A stretch of 64,000 nucleotides of DNA from Fimousia sp045616445 (GTDB lineage: Bacteria > Bacillota > Clostridia > Lachnospirales > Lachnospiraceae): positions 62,001-126,000 of the forward strand of contig JAZLGR010000018.1 of the NCBI GenBank assembly GCA_045616445.1, read 5' to 3'. The notes under the pieces were generated by a model, which was not told the origin of the DNA, did not search any database, and worked only from the letters and a program-made list of their open reading frames with translations. Made by a program: the position numbers and the translations under genes. This document shows positions 1 to 8,832 of the stretch, piece by piece. Each line of letters starts with the position of its first letter. The stretch's first letter is position 1.

Positions 1-2
1 AG

Positions 3-1136
3 CTTGACAGTGGCTTAAAGGCTGACGGCATCCTTGAAGTTATGCCGGATGGGTTCGGCTTTATCCGATGCGAGAATTATCTTCCTGGAGACAACGACGT
101 GTATGTCTCCCCAGCGCAGATCCGTCGTTTTAATTTACAGACCGGTGACATCTTAACCGGCAAGATGAGAAAGAAAAAAGAGAACGAGAAGTTCTCCGCA
201 CTGTTATATATAGAAGGAGTCAATGGGTATCATCCATACGAAGCCCAGAAGAGAAAGAATTTTGCAGATCTGACTCCAATCTTCCCAAATGAACGATTAA
301 AATTAGAAACCGACCAGACTTCCATTCCAATGCGAATGGTGGATCTGTTATCCCCAATCGGTAAGGGCCAGCGAGGCATGATCGTGTCCCCACCTAAAAC
401 AGGTAAGACAACTTTATTAAAACAGATTGCCAAGAGCATCAGCGGCAATTATGGCGACATCAAGCTCATCGTCCTTCTGATTGACGAACGTCCAGAAGAA
501 GTAACCGATATCAAGGAAGCTATCGAGGGGCCAAATGTAGAAGTCATCTATTCCACATTTGACGAACTGCCAGAGCATCACAAGCGCGTATCTGAGATGG
601 TATTAGAACGTGCAAGAAGACTGGTGGAACATGGCGAAGATGTAGTAATTCTCCTTGACAGTATCACAAGACTTGCCAGAGCATATAACTTAACCTGTAC
701 TTCAAGTGGCCGTACCTTAAGTGGTGGTCTTGACCCTGCAGCCCTCTACAAACCAAAACAGTTCTTTGGTGCTGCAAGAAATATGCGTGAAGGTGGCAGC
801 TTAACAGTCCTTGCAACTGCCCTGGTAGAAACCGGCAGCCGTATGGATGATGTTGTATTCGAAGAGTTTAAAGGAACCGGTAACATGGAGCTGGTGTTAA
901 ACCGTAAGCTCTCTGAAAAGCGTATCTTCCCTGCAGTCGACATCGCAAAATCCGGAACAAGAAGAGATGATCTTCTTCTTACCAAGGACGAGCAGGAAGT
1001 GGTTTATGCACTCCACAAAGAGCTCTCCGGAGCAAAGCCTGAGGAGGCTTTGGAGGAGATGCTGAAGCTGTTCAGACAGACAAAAAACAACGATGAATTC
1101 GTTGCTTTTATGCAGAAAGCCCTTGTGAAAAAGTAA
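3..1136 (+). CDS. rho: Transcription termination factor Rho (5'-truncated by window edge)
   Basis: Hexameric RNA helicase that terminates transcription. The reading frame is open from the first bases and enters the Rho RNA-binding cold-shock-like domain (GILEVMPDGFGFIR), so the protein begins outside the window; 377 residues are visible. The ATPase domain carries a Walker A loop PPKTGKTT (about residue 130 of the visible part), a Walker B stretch VVILLDSITRLARAY and the Rho-specific ELVLNRKLSEKRIFPAVDI region near the C-terminus. Rho normally has 420 or more residues, so only the variable N-terminus and part of the RNA-binding domain are missing. It is followed by rpmE, the common order in Clostridia. 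Confidence 0.96.
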   Translation, partial: LDSGLKADGILEVMPDGFGFIRCENYLPGDNDVYVSPAQIRRFNLQTGDILTGKMRKKKENEKFSALLYIEGVNGYHPYEAQKRKNFADLTPIFPNERLKLETDQTSIPMRMVDLLSPIGKGQRGMIVSPPKTGKTTLLKQIAKSISGNYGDIKLIVLLIDERPEEVTDIKEAIEGPNVEVIYSTFDELPEHHKRVSEMVLERARRLVEHGEDVVILLDSITRLARAYNLTCTSSGRTLSGGLDPAALYKPKQFFGAARNMREGGSLTVLATALVETGSRMDDVVFEEFKGTGNMELVLNRKLSEKRIFPAVDIAKSGTRRDDLLLTKDEQEVVYALHKELSGAKPEEALEEMLKLFRQTKNNDEFVAFMQKALVKK

Positions 1137-1146
1137 GAAAATCCCC

Positions 1147-1175
1147 TTGCAATCTAGTATTGCCCGTGCTATAAT
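1147..1175 (+). promoter_or_regulatory. Predicted sigma-A promoter of rpmE
   Basis: TTGCAA (1147-1152), 17-bp spacer, TATAAT (1170-1175). The predicted start near 1182 leaves a leader of about 90 nt before rpmE. Confidence 0.6.
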
Positions 1176-1181
1176 TTAGTA

Positions 1182-1270
1182 GTTGTTATGACAAAACGAG
1201 AATTAATTGAATTTCGTTTCGCAAATACGTTGGCAAAATCCAACGAAATATGAGTTAAGAGGTGAAAAAA
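1182..1270 (+). promoter_or_regulatory. Structured 5' leader of rpmE
   Basis: The leader can form CGTTGG (1228-1233) with CCAACG (1240-1245), or alternatively TTTCGTT (1212-1218) with AACGAAA (1242-1248). The two pairings exclude each other. Ribosomal-protein leaders that bind their own product are known for rpmE in several phyla; that this is one is inference. Confidence 0.3.
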
Positions 1271-1471
1271 ATGCGTGAAGGAATCCATCCAAAATATTAT
1301 CAGGCAACTGTTACATGCAACTGTGGTAACACATTCGTAACAGGTTCCACAAAACCAGAAATCCACGTAGAAATTTGCTCCAAGTGCCATTCTTTCTATA
1401 CAGGACAGGTTAAAGCAAACCAGGCTCGTGGACGTATTGAAAAATTCAATCGTAAATACGGTAATCTTTAA
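1271..1471 (+). CDS. rpmE: 50S ribosomal protein bL31
   Basis: Ribosomal protein L31 of 66 residues, starting MREGIHPKYYQ. It has the zinc-binding cysteines of the C+ form (CNC near residue 16 and CSKC near residue 37), implying a bound zinc. The frame could open at a GTG at 1262, but a GAGGTG-like ribosome binding site lies directly before the ATG at 1271 and family members start at this methionine. It has its own promoter and is followed by a strong hairpin terminator. Confidence 0.96.
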   Translation: MREGIHPKYYQATVTCNCGNTFVTGSTKPEIHVEICSKCHSFYTGQVKANQARGRIEKFNRKYGNL

Positions 1472-1495
1472 TCAATACGAGCGAAGAAGAACTAA

Positions 1496-1528
1496 GCAGA
1501 TCATAGAGAAATCTATGGTCTGTTTTTG
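1496..1528 (+). terminator. Rho-independent terminator after rpmE
   Basis: Ten-pair stem CAGATCATAG (1497-1506) with CTATGGTCTG (1513-1522), containing one G-U pair, followed by TTTTT. Confidence 0.85.
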
Positions 1529-1662
1529 CATTTTAGGGTCTTTTTTTTACAAACAACAGACAGTCAATCTTCATGCACTATAGAATATACTAGTATTGTA
1601 AAAGAAGGAATAATGTGAAATCTAATATTACTATTAGATTCAAAAAGGGAGGTAATTGTAGT

Positions 1663-4600
1663 ATGAGTAGAAAACCCAAAAAATGGATACAAGCAATAGG
1701 GACAGTGATACTATCGATCTTAATGATTATGGGAATGATTCCAATCAATGAGATGAGGGTAAATGAAATCAATGCAGCAACATTGTCCAATCCGAGAATA
1801 GAAGATGATTCATCTATGGAATCAAAGCAGAAGGTTACATGGGATTGTATCTGGTTTGGTAGTTATCCACAGACTGAAATTGTGGACAAAGTTGAAAACA
1901 GTGGAAGTTATGAGACAAACTGGGAAGAAAATGCTGATTATGAAATAGATGTTGACCTATATAATTGTTTAAAAACTGCAACCTATAATAACAATGACGA
2001 TACAGAGATAGCTGGTTATAAATATAAAAGATTAAAAATAAGAAATCCATACGATACTCATTTTAATCCAGATTATTATCATTGGTCCGATCCTCAAAGC
2101 TATCATTATTTTCGTTATGAACCTATGAAATGGCGAGTATTAAAAACTGATGATGATCATGCGATTGTTCTTTCAGATATAGTTATAGACGCTTATCTCT
2201 ATGATTTTCATCATAGAGATTGGGAATCCTGTACTATTAAACAATGGCTGAACAATGATACATTTGCCAGAGATGCTTTTACAGAAGAAGAAAAGGAAAT
2301 GATGGAGTATATCCTTCTGGAAAATGATGACAATAGTTATTATGGAACAGATGGGGGCAATGCTTCGTATGCTAGTACATATCTGCTGTCAGAATCAGAT
2401 GTTTGTGGAACGGATCAGGCACACGCCTATGGATTTGCAGCTGATGCTTCTATTAATGATGAAGGTCGAAAATGTAAATCTTCCATGTATGCAAAAGCAA
2501 GAGGACTCTATACAAGCGACCAGCAAAATGGCGCAGGTAATTGCAAATGGTGGTTACGTTCACCTGGTATGAACGATGAATGGAGTATGTGCGTTGATTA
2601 TAACGGCATTGTTGATATGATGGGAGATATTAAATTAAGCGAACAAGTAGGTGTTCGACCAGCTTTTAATCTGAACTTATCCCATTACACACCGAATTAT
2701 GCTGGAACAGTAGAAAGTAATGGCACGATCAAGGAAGTTGATGGGGAAGGTTATAAACCACATACCCACATTTACGATGAAGGAAAAACAACAAAGAAGA
2801 AGACATGTACAGAAGACGGAGAAAAGACATATATTTGTGAGATCTGTGGGCTAAATAAAACTGAGTTGCTGAAATCTAATGGACATGTCTTCGATGAACA
2901 TTCATTTACAACAAGTGCCAACGGTGTGAAATTCTATTCCTGTACAAGATGTGGAATGAAAGATCAAAAAGAGCTATCCAATCCAACGAGTGTAAAAAAA
3001 TCAACTCTGAAAGCAGGAAAGAAAGTTACCTGGGACTGTATATGGTTTGGTAGCTATCCACAGACGGAAATTGTTGCAAAAGCATCTGAGTGTGGGACAT
3101 CAGGAAAACCATTTGAGAAAAAAAGTGATTACGTAGTGGACAGTACTCTCTATAATCGACTTGCTAAAGCAACAGGATGGGATAGTAACGGAGATTTAAA
3201 GATTGACGGCACAACTTATAGAAGAATAAAAAAATCCAACGCGACATTAACTGATACCAATTCTTATTATTATGATTGGGGAAACAGTAGTGCAACTTAT
3301 CATTACTTCCGTTATGATCCAATTAAGTGGAGAGTATTAAACGTTGATGGAGTTAGAGCGCTTTTACTTTCAGACATTACTTTAGATGAGCAAAAATTTA
3401 ATTCTTCTTATGTCGAAGCGACATGGAAGGATAGTACGATTCGTAGTTGGTTAAATGGTTATAATGGCTCAGAAAATGTAGTAAATACTGACTTCAGTAA
3501 TAAGAATTTTATAGATGCTTCTTTTACATCAAATGAACAAAATAGCATTCTGAAAACGAACGTAGATAATATGAATGAAGCTTCTTTATCAGCTACAGAT
3601 AAATTGTTTCTTCTCGGAGCAAACGATTTAGCTTATACTGATTTGTGTGATTCTTATGGCTTCAGTAAAGATAGAGGGCTTTGGGATGAGGCAAGACAGA
3701 GTAAGAGTAGTACTTTTGCAAAGGCTATGGGAGCAAATGGTAGTGTTTATGAAGGAAACGAAGAAGAAAAATACATAGGTAAGTGTTCTTGGTGGCTTCG
3801 TTCGTATGGTGATACTTATGATATGGCAAAGTACATTTATTGTGATGGATTTCTTGAAAGAGATGGAACCACTGTGACAAAAGGTAGTGGCGTACGTCCG
3901 GCTTTGACAATTAATCTTCTGGCTGGTTCATGGAGTCATGCGGGAACTGTCTCAAGTGATGATACTAAAAAAGAGATACAAGCATTAACTCAAAAGGAAC
4001 TGAGACATACAGTAAATGATAGCTATGGTTTTGCAAACTATGCACCTTCTTATACAACGGAAGAAAAAACTACATTAAATAATACTATAGCGCCAAAATA
4101 TTTTACAAAAATTTATGGCGCAACGCTTGGACAGAAATTATATGAAAACTGTGTTCGTCAGATCAATGGACTTTGTTTTGGTATCAATGTTACAGAAATG
4201 ATGTCAGTTGTTTGTGAAAAACCAAAGGCAAATTCTTACGGCGATTCCGAGAATGTATCTGAACATCTTTCTGATATTAAAAATCCATCCTGGATAAGTG
4301 ATGACACAGGGTTGTCTGTAGATGATTATATCAAATATGCATTTGTAACTCAGATCAGTGAAGATTTTATGAATGAGATGAATGCAAATAAAAACAAATA
4401 TAAAGATATCTATGATGCAATCAAGAGTTATGTAGACAATAAGAGTAAAAAACCAATTCTTTTATGTTTGGAACAGGGAAATGAAAAACATACGGTGTGG
4501 GTTGTCGGTATTGGCAAAGATAATAATTCTTATACAGAGATTCTAGTTCTCGACAGTAATCAGCCAAATGTGATTAGAAGTCTGTATCTTATGAAGAAGG

Positions 4601-6249
4601 ATGGTAATTACACCTCCTATGAGTATACAGGAGAGAATGGCACTGTATATAAAGACGTTATTTCTTATTGTTATGCAGCAGATTTATTTGATAAATACTG
4701 GAATGGAAATAGTATTCCATCCAGTGGTATTGCTGAGAATAAATCATTGTTCACAACCTCAACCGGAGATATCACTCTTTCAATTGATGGAAAAGAATAT
4801 AGTCTAAATAATGACAAATTTCAGAAGATTGAATTCTTTGAAGCAGATAGCAATATGACTTCAAAAACAAAACAGTATTGGATGGATAAAATAGACAATA
4901 TTGCAGTGAAGCCAAAAACAGATGCCCAGTTTAGTATTGCAACAAACGAAGTAATCATTGAAAGTACTATTCCTGCAAAAAGTGAGATTGTTGTAGATCA
5001 GATGAAGGACAATAATTCTTCTATCAGTGTATCAAATCTTGATGCTCAGAATTATGAATTGTCAATTGCAACTGTTCAGGATGATTCTGTAGTAAAGACA
5101 ACAATTTCAGGTAATAATACTGAGGCGCTTACTATTGAAAAGCAGGAAGAAGGAATTGTGCTGTCTTCAGAAGAAAACAGTTCTGTTTTGATTACAACAG
5201 GTGTTGTTGAGGGTGAAGAGGTAGTTGATGAGAAGGAAATTGAGATTGAGACTGCTAGTAACCCACTTTTGATTGAATACTCAGATAATATCATAATAAA
5301 AGAAGATACAACTGGAGATGGTGTTTTTGATCAGATTTTAGAAACAGAGGAGCATGTTCATGAGTATGGATTAGGAACGGTTAAAGAGAATCCTACTTGT
5401 ACTAAAAATGGTATCAAATTGTTCACATGTAGTTGTGGAAAAACAAAAGAAAAGGCATTAATTGCTACTGGTCATTCATGGAATCGTGGTGAAATCACAG
5501 AAGAACCAAAATGTGGAAAATCTGGAACTAGAACTTATACCTGCGCACAGTGTAATGAAACACGTACGGAAGAAATTGCTGCTTCCTCAGGACATGTATG
5601 GGATGATGGGAAAATCACAAAAGAAGCAACTTGTAGTAAAGAAGGAGCAATCACCTACACATGTAAAGTCTGCGGAGAGAAAGATATAAAATCTATAGAT
5701 ACTCTTGGTCATTCCTATATGAGTGAGTACACTGTAGATAAAAAAGCAACCATAGATAGTGCAGGTTCCCAATCTAAACATTGTAAAAATTGTAGTTCTA
5801 AGATTGATGTTAAGAGTATTGCCAGAATTTCAAGTTATAGTATTTATAAAGGAAAAACAGCAACTTTTCCAACCAGTGCAAAAGCAAGTGCATGGAAAAC
5901 AAGCAATAAAAAATATGTGACAGTTACATCAAAAGGTGTGATTAATGGTGTGAAAAAAGGATCTGCTACCATTACAGCAACCATTGGTGGCAAAGATTAT
6001 ACTTGTAAAGTAACTGTTAAAAACTGTACATTAGTGGTTAATAAAACTAAAGTTACAATTTCAAAAGGTAAGACTTATAAATTGACTGCGAAAGCGACAC
6101 CAGAAGCAAAAGTAACCTGGTCCACCAGCAAAAAAACTATTGCTACAGTCGATGCGAAAGGAAAGGTAACTGCTAAGAAAAAAGGTAAATGTTATATTTA
6201 TGCCAAAGCAAATGGAGTCAAGACAAAGGTTACAGTTACGGTGAAATAA
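1663..6249 (+). CDS. Large secreted modular protein: two DUF6273 modules, papain-like region, CxxC modules, Ig-like repeats
   Basis: Exported protein of 1528 residues. The ATG at 1663 is preceded by GGGAGG and begins a signal peptide (MSRKPKKWIQ, then a hydrophobic stretch to about residue 38); the frame continues upstream to a GTG without a ribosome site. Residues ~57-345 and ~455-755 are two DUF6273-like modules, each with WDCIWFGSYPQTEI, a WRVL core, a WWLRS motif and a GVRPA ending. Residues ~780-1016 resemble a papain-fold peptidase, with Cys838 (GLCFGINV), His943 (KHTVWVVG) and Asp964 (VLDSNQP) in the expected order. Residues ~1230-1385 contain repeated modules with paired CxxC motifs and GHxW/GHSY ends. 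Residues ~1388-1528 are two Big_2 Ig-like domains. There is no LPXTG sorting signal. Module calls are by eye; activity is inferred. Confidence 0.85.
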   Translation: MSRKPKKWIQAIGTVILSILMIMGMIPINEMRVNEINAATLSNPRIEDDSSMESKQKVTWDCIWFGSYPQTEIVDKVENSGSYETNWEENADYEIDVDLYNCLKTATYNNNDDTEIAGYKYKRLKIRNPYDTHFNPDYYHWSDPQSYHYFRYEPMKWRVLKTDDDHAIVLSDIVIDAYLYDFHHRDWESCTIKQWLNNDTFARDAFTEEEKEMMEYILLENDDNSYYGTDGGNASYASTYLLSESDVCGTDQAHAYGFAADASINDEGRKCKSSMYAKARGLYTSDQQNGAGNCKWWLRSPGMNDEWSMCVDYNGIVDMMGDIKLSEQVGVRPAFNLNLSHYTPNYAGTVESNGTIKEVDGEGYKPHTHIYDEGKTTKKKTCTEDGEKTYICEICGLNKTELLKSNGHVFDEHSFTTSANGVKFYSCTRCGMKDQKELSNPTSVKKSTLKAGKKVTWDCIWFGSYPQTEIVAKASECGTSGKPFEKKSDYVVDSTLYNRLAKATGWDSNGDLKIDGTTYRRIKKSNATLTDTNSYYYDWGNSSATYHYFRYDPIKWRVLNVDGVRALLLSDITLDEQKFNSSYVEATWKDSTIRSWLNGYNGSENVVNTDFSNKNFIDASFTSNEQNSILKTNVDNMNEASLSATDKLFLLGANDLAYTDLCDSYGFSKDRGLWDEARQSKSSTFAKAMGANGSVYEGNEEEKYIGKCSWWLRSYGDTYDMAKYIYCDGFLERDGTTVTKGSGVRPALTINLLAGSWSHAGTVSSDDTKKEIQALTQKELRHTVNDSYGFANYAPSYTTEEKTTLNNTIAPKYFTKIYGATLGQKLYENCVRQINGLCFGINVTEMMSVVCEKPKANSYGDSENVSEHLSDIKNPSWISDDTGLSVDDYIKYAFVTQISEDFMNEMNANKNKYKDIYDAIKSYVDNKSKKPILLCLEQGNEKHTVWVVGIGKDNNSYTEILVLDSNQPNVIRSLYLMKKDGNYTSYEYTGENGTVYKDVISYCYAADLFDKYWNGNSIPSSGIAENKSLFTTSTGDITLSIDGKEYSLNNDKFQKIEFFEADSNMTSKTKQYWMDKIDNIAVKPKTDAQFSIATNEVIIESTIPAKSEIVVDQMKDNNSSISVSNLDAQNYELSIATVQDDSVVKTTISGNNTEALTIEKQEEGIVLSSEENSSVLITTGVVEGEEVVDEKEIEIETASNPLLIEYSDNIIIKEDTTGDGVFDQILETEEHVHEYGLGTVKENPTCTKNGIKLFTCSCGKTKEKALIATGHSWNRGEITEEPKCGKSGTRTYTCAQCNETRTEEIAASSGHVWDDGKITKEATCSKEGAITYTCKVCGEKDIKSIDTLGHSYMSEYTVDKKATIDSAGSQSKHCKNCSSKIDVKSIARISSYSIYKGKTATFPTSAKASAWKTSNKKYVTVTSKGVINGVKKGSATITATIGGKDYTCKVTVKNCTLVVNKTKVTISKGKTYKLTAKATPEAKVTWSTSKKTIATVDAKGKVTAKKKGKCYIYAKANGVKTKVTVTVK

Positions 6250-6318
6250 TAATTAAATATTATTGCTGTTGAGAAGTTACAATGAGGGGCTCTGTAAAAA
6301 GCTCCATAACAAAAAAAC

Positions 6319-6356
6319 ATCAGACCCCAGAAATCTCAGGATTTCTGGGGTCTGTG
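6319..6356. terminator. Strong hairpin after the large secreted protein gene
   Basis: Fourteen-pair perfect stem (6321-6334 with 6341-6354). The T-tract lies on the minus-strand side (AAAAAAA at 6311-6317 read on the plus strand), while the plus-strand side has only TGTCATTGTG. It is therefore better formed as a minus-strand terminator, although the nearest upstream gene is on the plus strand. Confidence 0.6.
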
Positions 6357-6371
6357 TCATTGTGAAAACTA

Positions 6372-6437
6372 AAATATGATTCGGATTGATTCGAATCATA
6401 TTTACTTGATTCGAATCGATTCGAATGGTAATATAAT
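6372..6437 (+). promoter_or_regulatory. 10-bp-phased palindromic operator array and promoter of the AlbA_2 gene
   Basis: Consecutive 10-bp blocks read GATTCGGATT (6378), GATTCGAATC (6388), an unrelated decamer (6398), GATTCGAATC (6408) and GATTCGAATG (6418). The last two create an 18-bp perfect palindrome (6409-6426). AAATATGATTCG (6372-6383) and CGAATCATATTT (6392-6403) are 12-bp inverted arms. A TATAAT box (6432-6437) follows directly, so a bound protein would cover the -35 region. Autoregulation by the next gene product is inferred. Confidence 0.6.
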
Positions 6438-6455
6438 ACTATAGGGGGTGATTGA

Positions 6456-7793
6456 ATGACGCTGAAAGAAAATGAACGAATAGAGTTAAAACGTGATTAT
6501 GTAAAAACTTTAAATAAAGAAATCATTGCATTTGCGAATACTTCAGGAGGTATCATATATATTGGTGTTGAGGATGATGGAACAATCATAGGATTACAGG
6601 ATCCTGATATGACTATGCAGAGGATTACAAACTCATGCCGTGATTCAATTAAGCCAGATATTAATATGTTTATAGATTACGAAATCGTGAGTATCGATCA
6701 AAAGGATATCATTCGAATCACTGTGGAACGTGGTGCTTCAAGACCATACTATTTATGTGAGAAAGGATTGAAACCAAGTGGAGTTTATGTTCGTCAGGGA
6801 ACGTCAACTGCTCCAGCAAGTGATATTGCAATACGACAGATGATTAAGGAAAGTGATGGAGATACGTTCGAGTCCATGCGTTCTATGAATCAGGAATTAA
6901 CCTTTCTTGATATTACCCACTCTTTTGAGAGAAAAGGATTGGAATTACAGGATATTCATATGAAGACATTGGGTATGATCAATGAAGAAGGAATCTACAC
7001 TAATTTGGCGTTACTGCTTTCAGATCAGTGTCCACATATTATTAAAGCAGCTACATTCGCTGATGAAACACAGAACACATTTCAGAATAGAAGAGAATTT
7101 GGAGGTTCCCTAATTAAACAGCTGAATGATTGCTATGAATACTTGGATATACGCAATCAGACTGCTTCTACATTCGAAGGCCTTTATCGGAAAGATCAGA
7201 GAGACTATCCAGAGGTATCAATACGTGAAGCTTTGTTGAATGCAATTGTGCATAGAGACTATTCCAATCTGGCCAGTATTTTGGTGGGAATATATTCTGA
7301 TCGAATGGAGTTTATCTCCTATGGAGGTCTTGCAGGCAATATGACAAAAGAAGATATTATGATGGGATTATCTGTATGTAGAAATCAGAAATTGGCTAAT
7401 ATTTTCTATCGCCTTGAGTTGATCGAAAGTTATGGGACTGGTTTATTAAAGATTCAAAATGCATATCAAAACGCGCATAAAAAACCAGAAATTATTGTTG
7501 GAACGAATGCTTTCAAGATGATCTTACCAAATATGAATCAGAAGAATATGATTTCGAAATCAGAGATAAATGATTTGAGACAGGATTCATTTATAAAAAG
7601 ACCAGAGCTTACCTCAAAAGAGAAGGCTGTAATTGAGATGATTCATGAAAAGCCACACACTAGAAAAGAAATTCAAAAGAAAATGGATATGAATTCCAGT
7701 AGTGCGATTCGACTTCTTAGAAGATTGAAAGAAGCTGGGGTAATTAAGACTAGTGGAAAGGGTAAGAATACGGAATATCATATAGTGGAATGA
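6456..7793 (+). CDS. AlbA_2 (Schlafen-like) domain transcriptional regulator / RecG C-terminal-like protein
   Basis: Protein of 445 residues in the COG2865 type. Residues ~1-125 form an AlbA_2 (Schlafen AlbA) domain: an acidic-basic start (ENERIELKRDY) and AFANTSGGIIYIGVEDDG. Residues ~235-335 match the putative ATP-binding/RecG C-terminal-like region: IREALLNAIVHRDYS, DRMEFISYGG and ESYGTGLLKI. The last ~60 residues form a winged helix (SKEKAVIEMI through SSSAIRLLRRLKEAGVI). The start has a GGGGGTG ribosome site. Proteins of this build are usually DNA-binding regulators, some linked to phage or stress responses. The palindromic array directly upstream suggests it represses itself. No partner gene is evident: upstream is the secreted protein and downstream is PspC with its own promoter region. 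Confidence 0.85.
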   Translation: MTLKENERIELKRDYVKTLNKEIIAFANTSGGIIYIGVEDDGTIIGLQDPDMTMQRITNSCRDSIKPDINMFIDYEIVSIDQKDIIRITVERGASRPYYLCEKGLKPSGVYVRQGTSTAPASDIAIRQMIKESDGDTFESMRSMNQELTFLDITHSFERKGLELQDIHMKTLGMINEEGIYTNLALLLSDQCPHIIKAATFADETQNTFQNRREFGGSLIKQLNDCYEYLDIRNQTASTFEGLYRKDQRDYPEVSIREALLNAIVHRDYSNLASILVGIYSDRMEFISYGGLAGNMTKEDIMMGLSVCRNQKLANIFYRLELIESYGTGLLKIQNAYQNAHKKPEIIVGTNAFKMILPNMNQKNMISKSEINDLRQDSFIKRPELTSKEKAVIEMIHEKPHTRKEIQKKMDMNSSSAIRLLRRLKEAGVIKTSGKGKNTEYHIVE

Positions 7794-7933
7794 TGTATAT
7801 ACCAAATTCTCATGTTTTGTAATTTCCACAGAATTGAGCCATCTTAATTCGCTCCTCTCTATGTTTCCTAGCTCTTGGTAATATCGTATAATATAGATAA
7901 TAAAAAGGACTTGAAATTACAGGAGGTATTATC

Positions 7934-8170
7934 ATGAACAAAACATTATATAAATCTAGCACTGAAAAGTATATCTGTGGCGTATGTGGTGGCTTTGCAG
8001 ACTACTTTGATGTGGATCCGACAGTGGTTCGTCTCATCGTTGTGCTGCTTACTTTATTCGGAGGTCCAGGGATTATCATTTATATCGTGGCAGCAGTGAT
8101 TATGCCATTTGAAGACGATGTGATGGGAAGAGATGATACTGTAGAAGGTAACTATAAAGATTTGGATTAG
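7934..8170 (+). CDS. PspC domain protein
   Basis: Small membrane protein of 78 residues made of one PspC domain: STEKYICGVCGGFADYFDVDPTVVR, then a hydrophobic segment of about 25 residues and an acidic tail. PspC-type proteins take part in membrane-stress responses, but short stand-alone copies in Firmicutes have no settled role. An AGGAGGT ribosome site precedes the ATG. A TATAAT at 7887-7892 may be its -10 box, without a good -35. The next gene follows after about 20 bases and may be cotranscribed. Confidence 0.88.
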   Translation: MNKTLYKSSTEKYICGVCGGFADYFDVDPTVVRLIVVLLTLFGGPGIIIYIVAAVIMPFEDDVMGRDDTVEGNYKDLD

Positions 8171-8191
8171 GGAAAAGACGAGGTGACAGAT

Positions 8192-8761
8192 ATGAATAAA
8201 CGAAAGACAATAGCAGTTTTCTGCATGATGATGTTTATGATCGTTGCAACATTGGTGCCGGTTAATGCTGCAAGTATCAGTAAAAAATCAGTTTCATTAA
8301 CAGTAGGAAAAACAACTACATTAAAGATTCAGGGAACTAAGTCTAAAGTAACTTGGTCAAGCAGCAATAAATCAGTTGCGACAGTAACCTCAAAAGGCAA
8401 AGTAAAAGGCATTCAGGGTGGAAAAAAAGCAACAATTACTGCAAAGGTTAATGGCAAAAAGTATAAATGCACTGTTAAGGTGAAGAAATTGACCAACGCC
8501 CAGGTAGACAAAGCCATGAAAAAGTATTATGACAAAAAGATGGCGGGTCAGGGTGGTCCAGCCTGGATTACAGAGAACAAGAAGCCTACATCAAAATATG
8601 TATATTACTTTGCTAGATATGGAACTGGTGCCAAAAGAGAGCTTAAGGTGAATAAGTATACTGGAAAGGTATACGGCACTGCATATTATATGGTGGAGAG
8701 AGGCGACTTAGAGCCAGATCATGGTTATAAATACACCTTCCATCTTTCCAAATATTATTAG
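8192..8761 (+). CDS. Secreted protein with one Big_2 Ig-like domain
   Basis: Exported protein of 189 residues. The frame opens at a GTG at 8183, but GAGGTGA there is the ribosome site for the ATG at 8192. Residues 1-27 are a signal peptide (MNKRKTIAVF, hydrophobic core, NAA cleavage-like site). Residues ~28-95 are a Big_2 domain (SVSLTVGKTTTLKI, KVTWSSSNKSVATV, KGKVKGI) like the two at the end of the large secreted protein. The remaining ~90 residues, rich in Tyr and Lys, match no family I recognise. No anchoring signal is seen. Probably a small extracellular or wall-associated protein. Confidence 0.8.
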   Translation: MNKRKTIAVFCMMMFMIVATLVPVNAASISKKSVSLTVGKTTTLKIQGTKSKVTWSSSNKSVATVTSKGKVKGIQGGKKATITAKVNGKKYKCTVKVKKLTNAQVDKAMKKYYDKKMAGQGGPAWITENKKPTSKYVYYFARYGTGAKRELKVNKYTGKVYGTAYYMVERGDLEPDHGYKYTFHLSKYY

Positions 8762-8800
8762 AGAGACTGACAGGCATTATAGCTAAATGCCAATACAAAA

Positions 8801-8830
8801 GCGGATCATAGATTGACTATGATCCGCTTA
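8801..8830. terminator. Bidirectional hairpin terminator between convergent genes
   Basis: Perfect 11-pair stem GCGGATCATAG (8801-8811) with CTATGATCCGC (8817-8827). TTAAATTATTT follows on the plus strand and TTTTGTATTG on the minus strand. The same stem recurs at 12009-12035. Confidence 0.7.
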
Positions 8831-8832
8831 AA

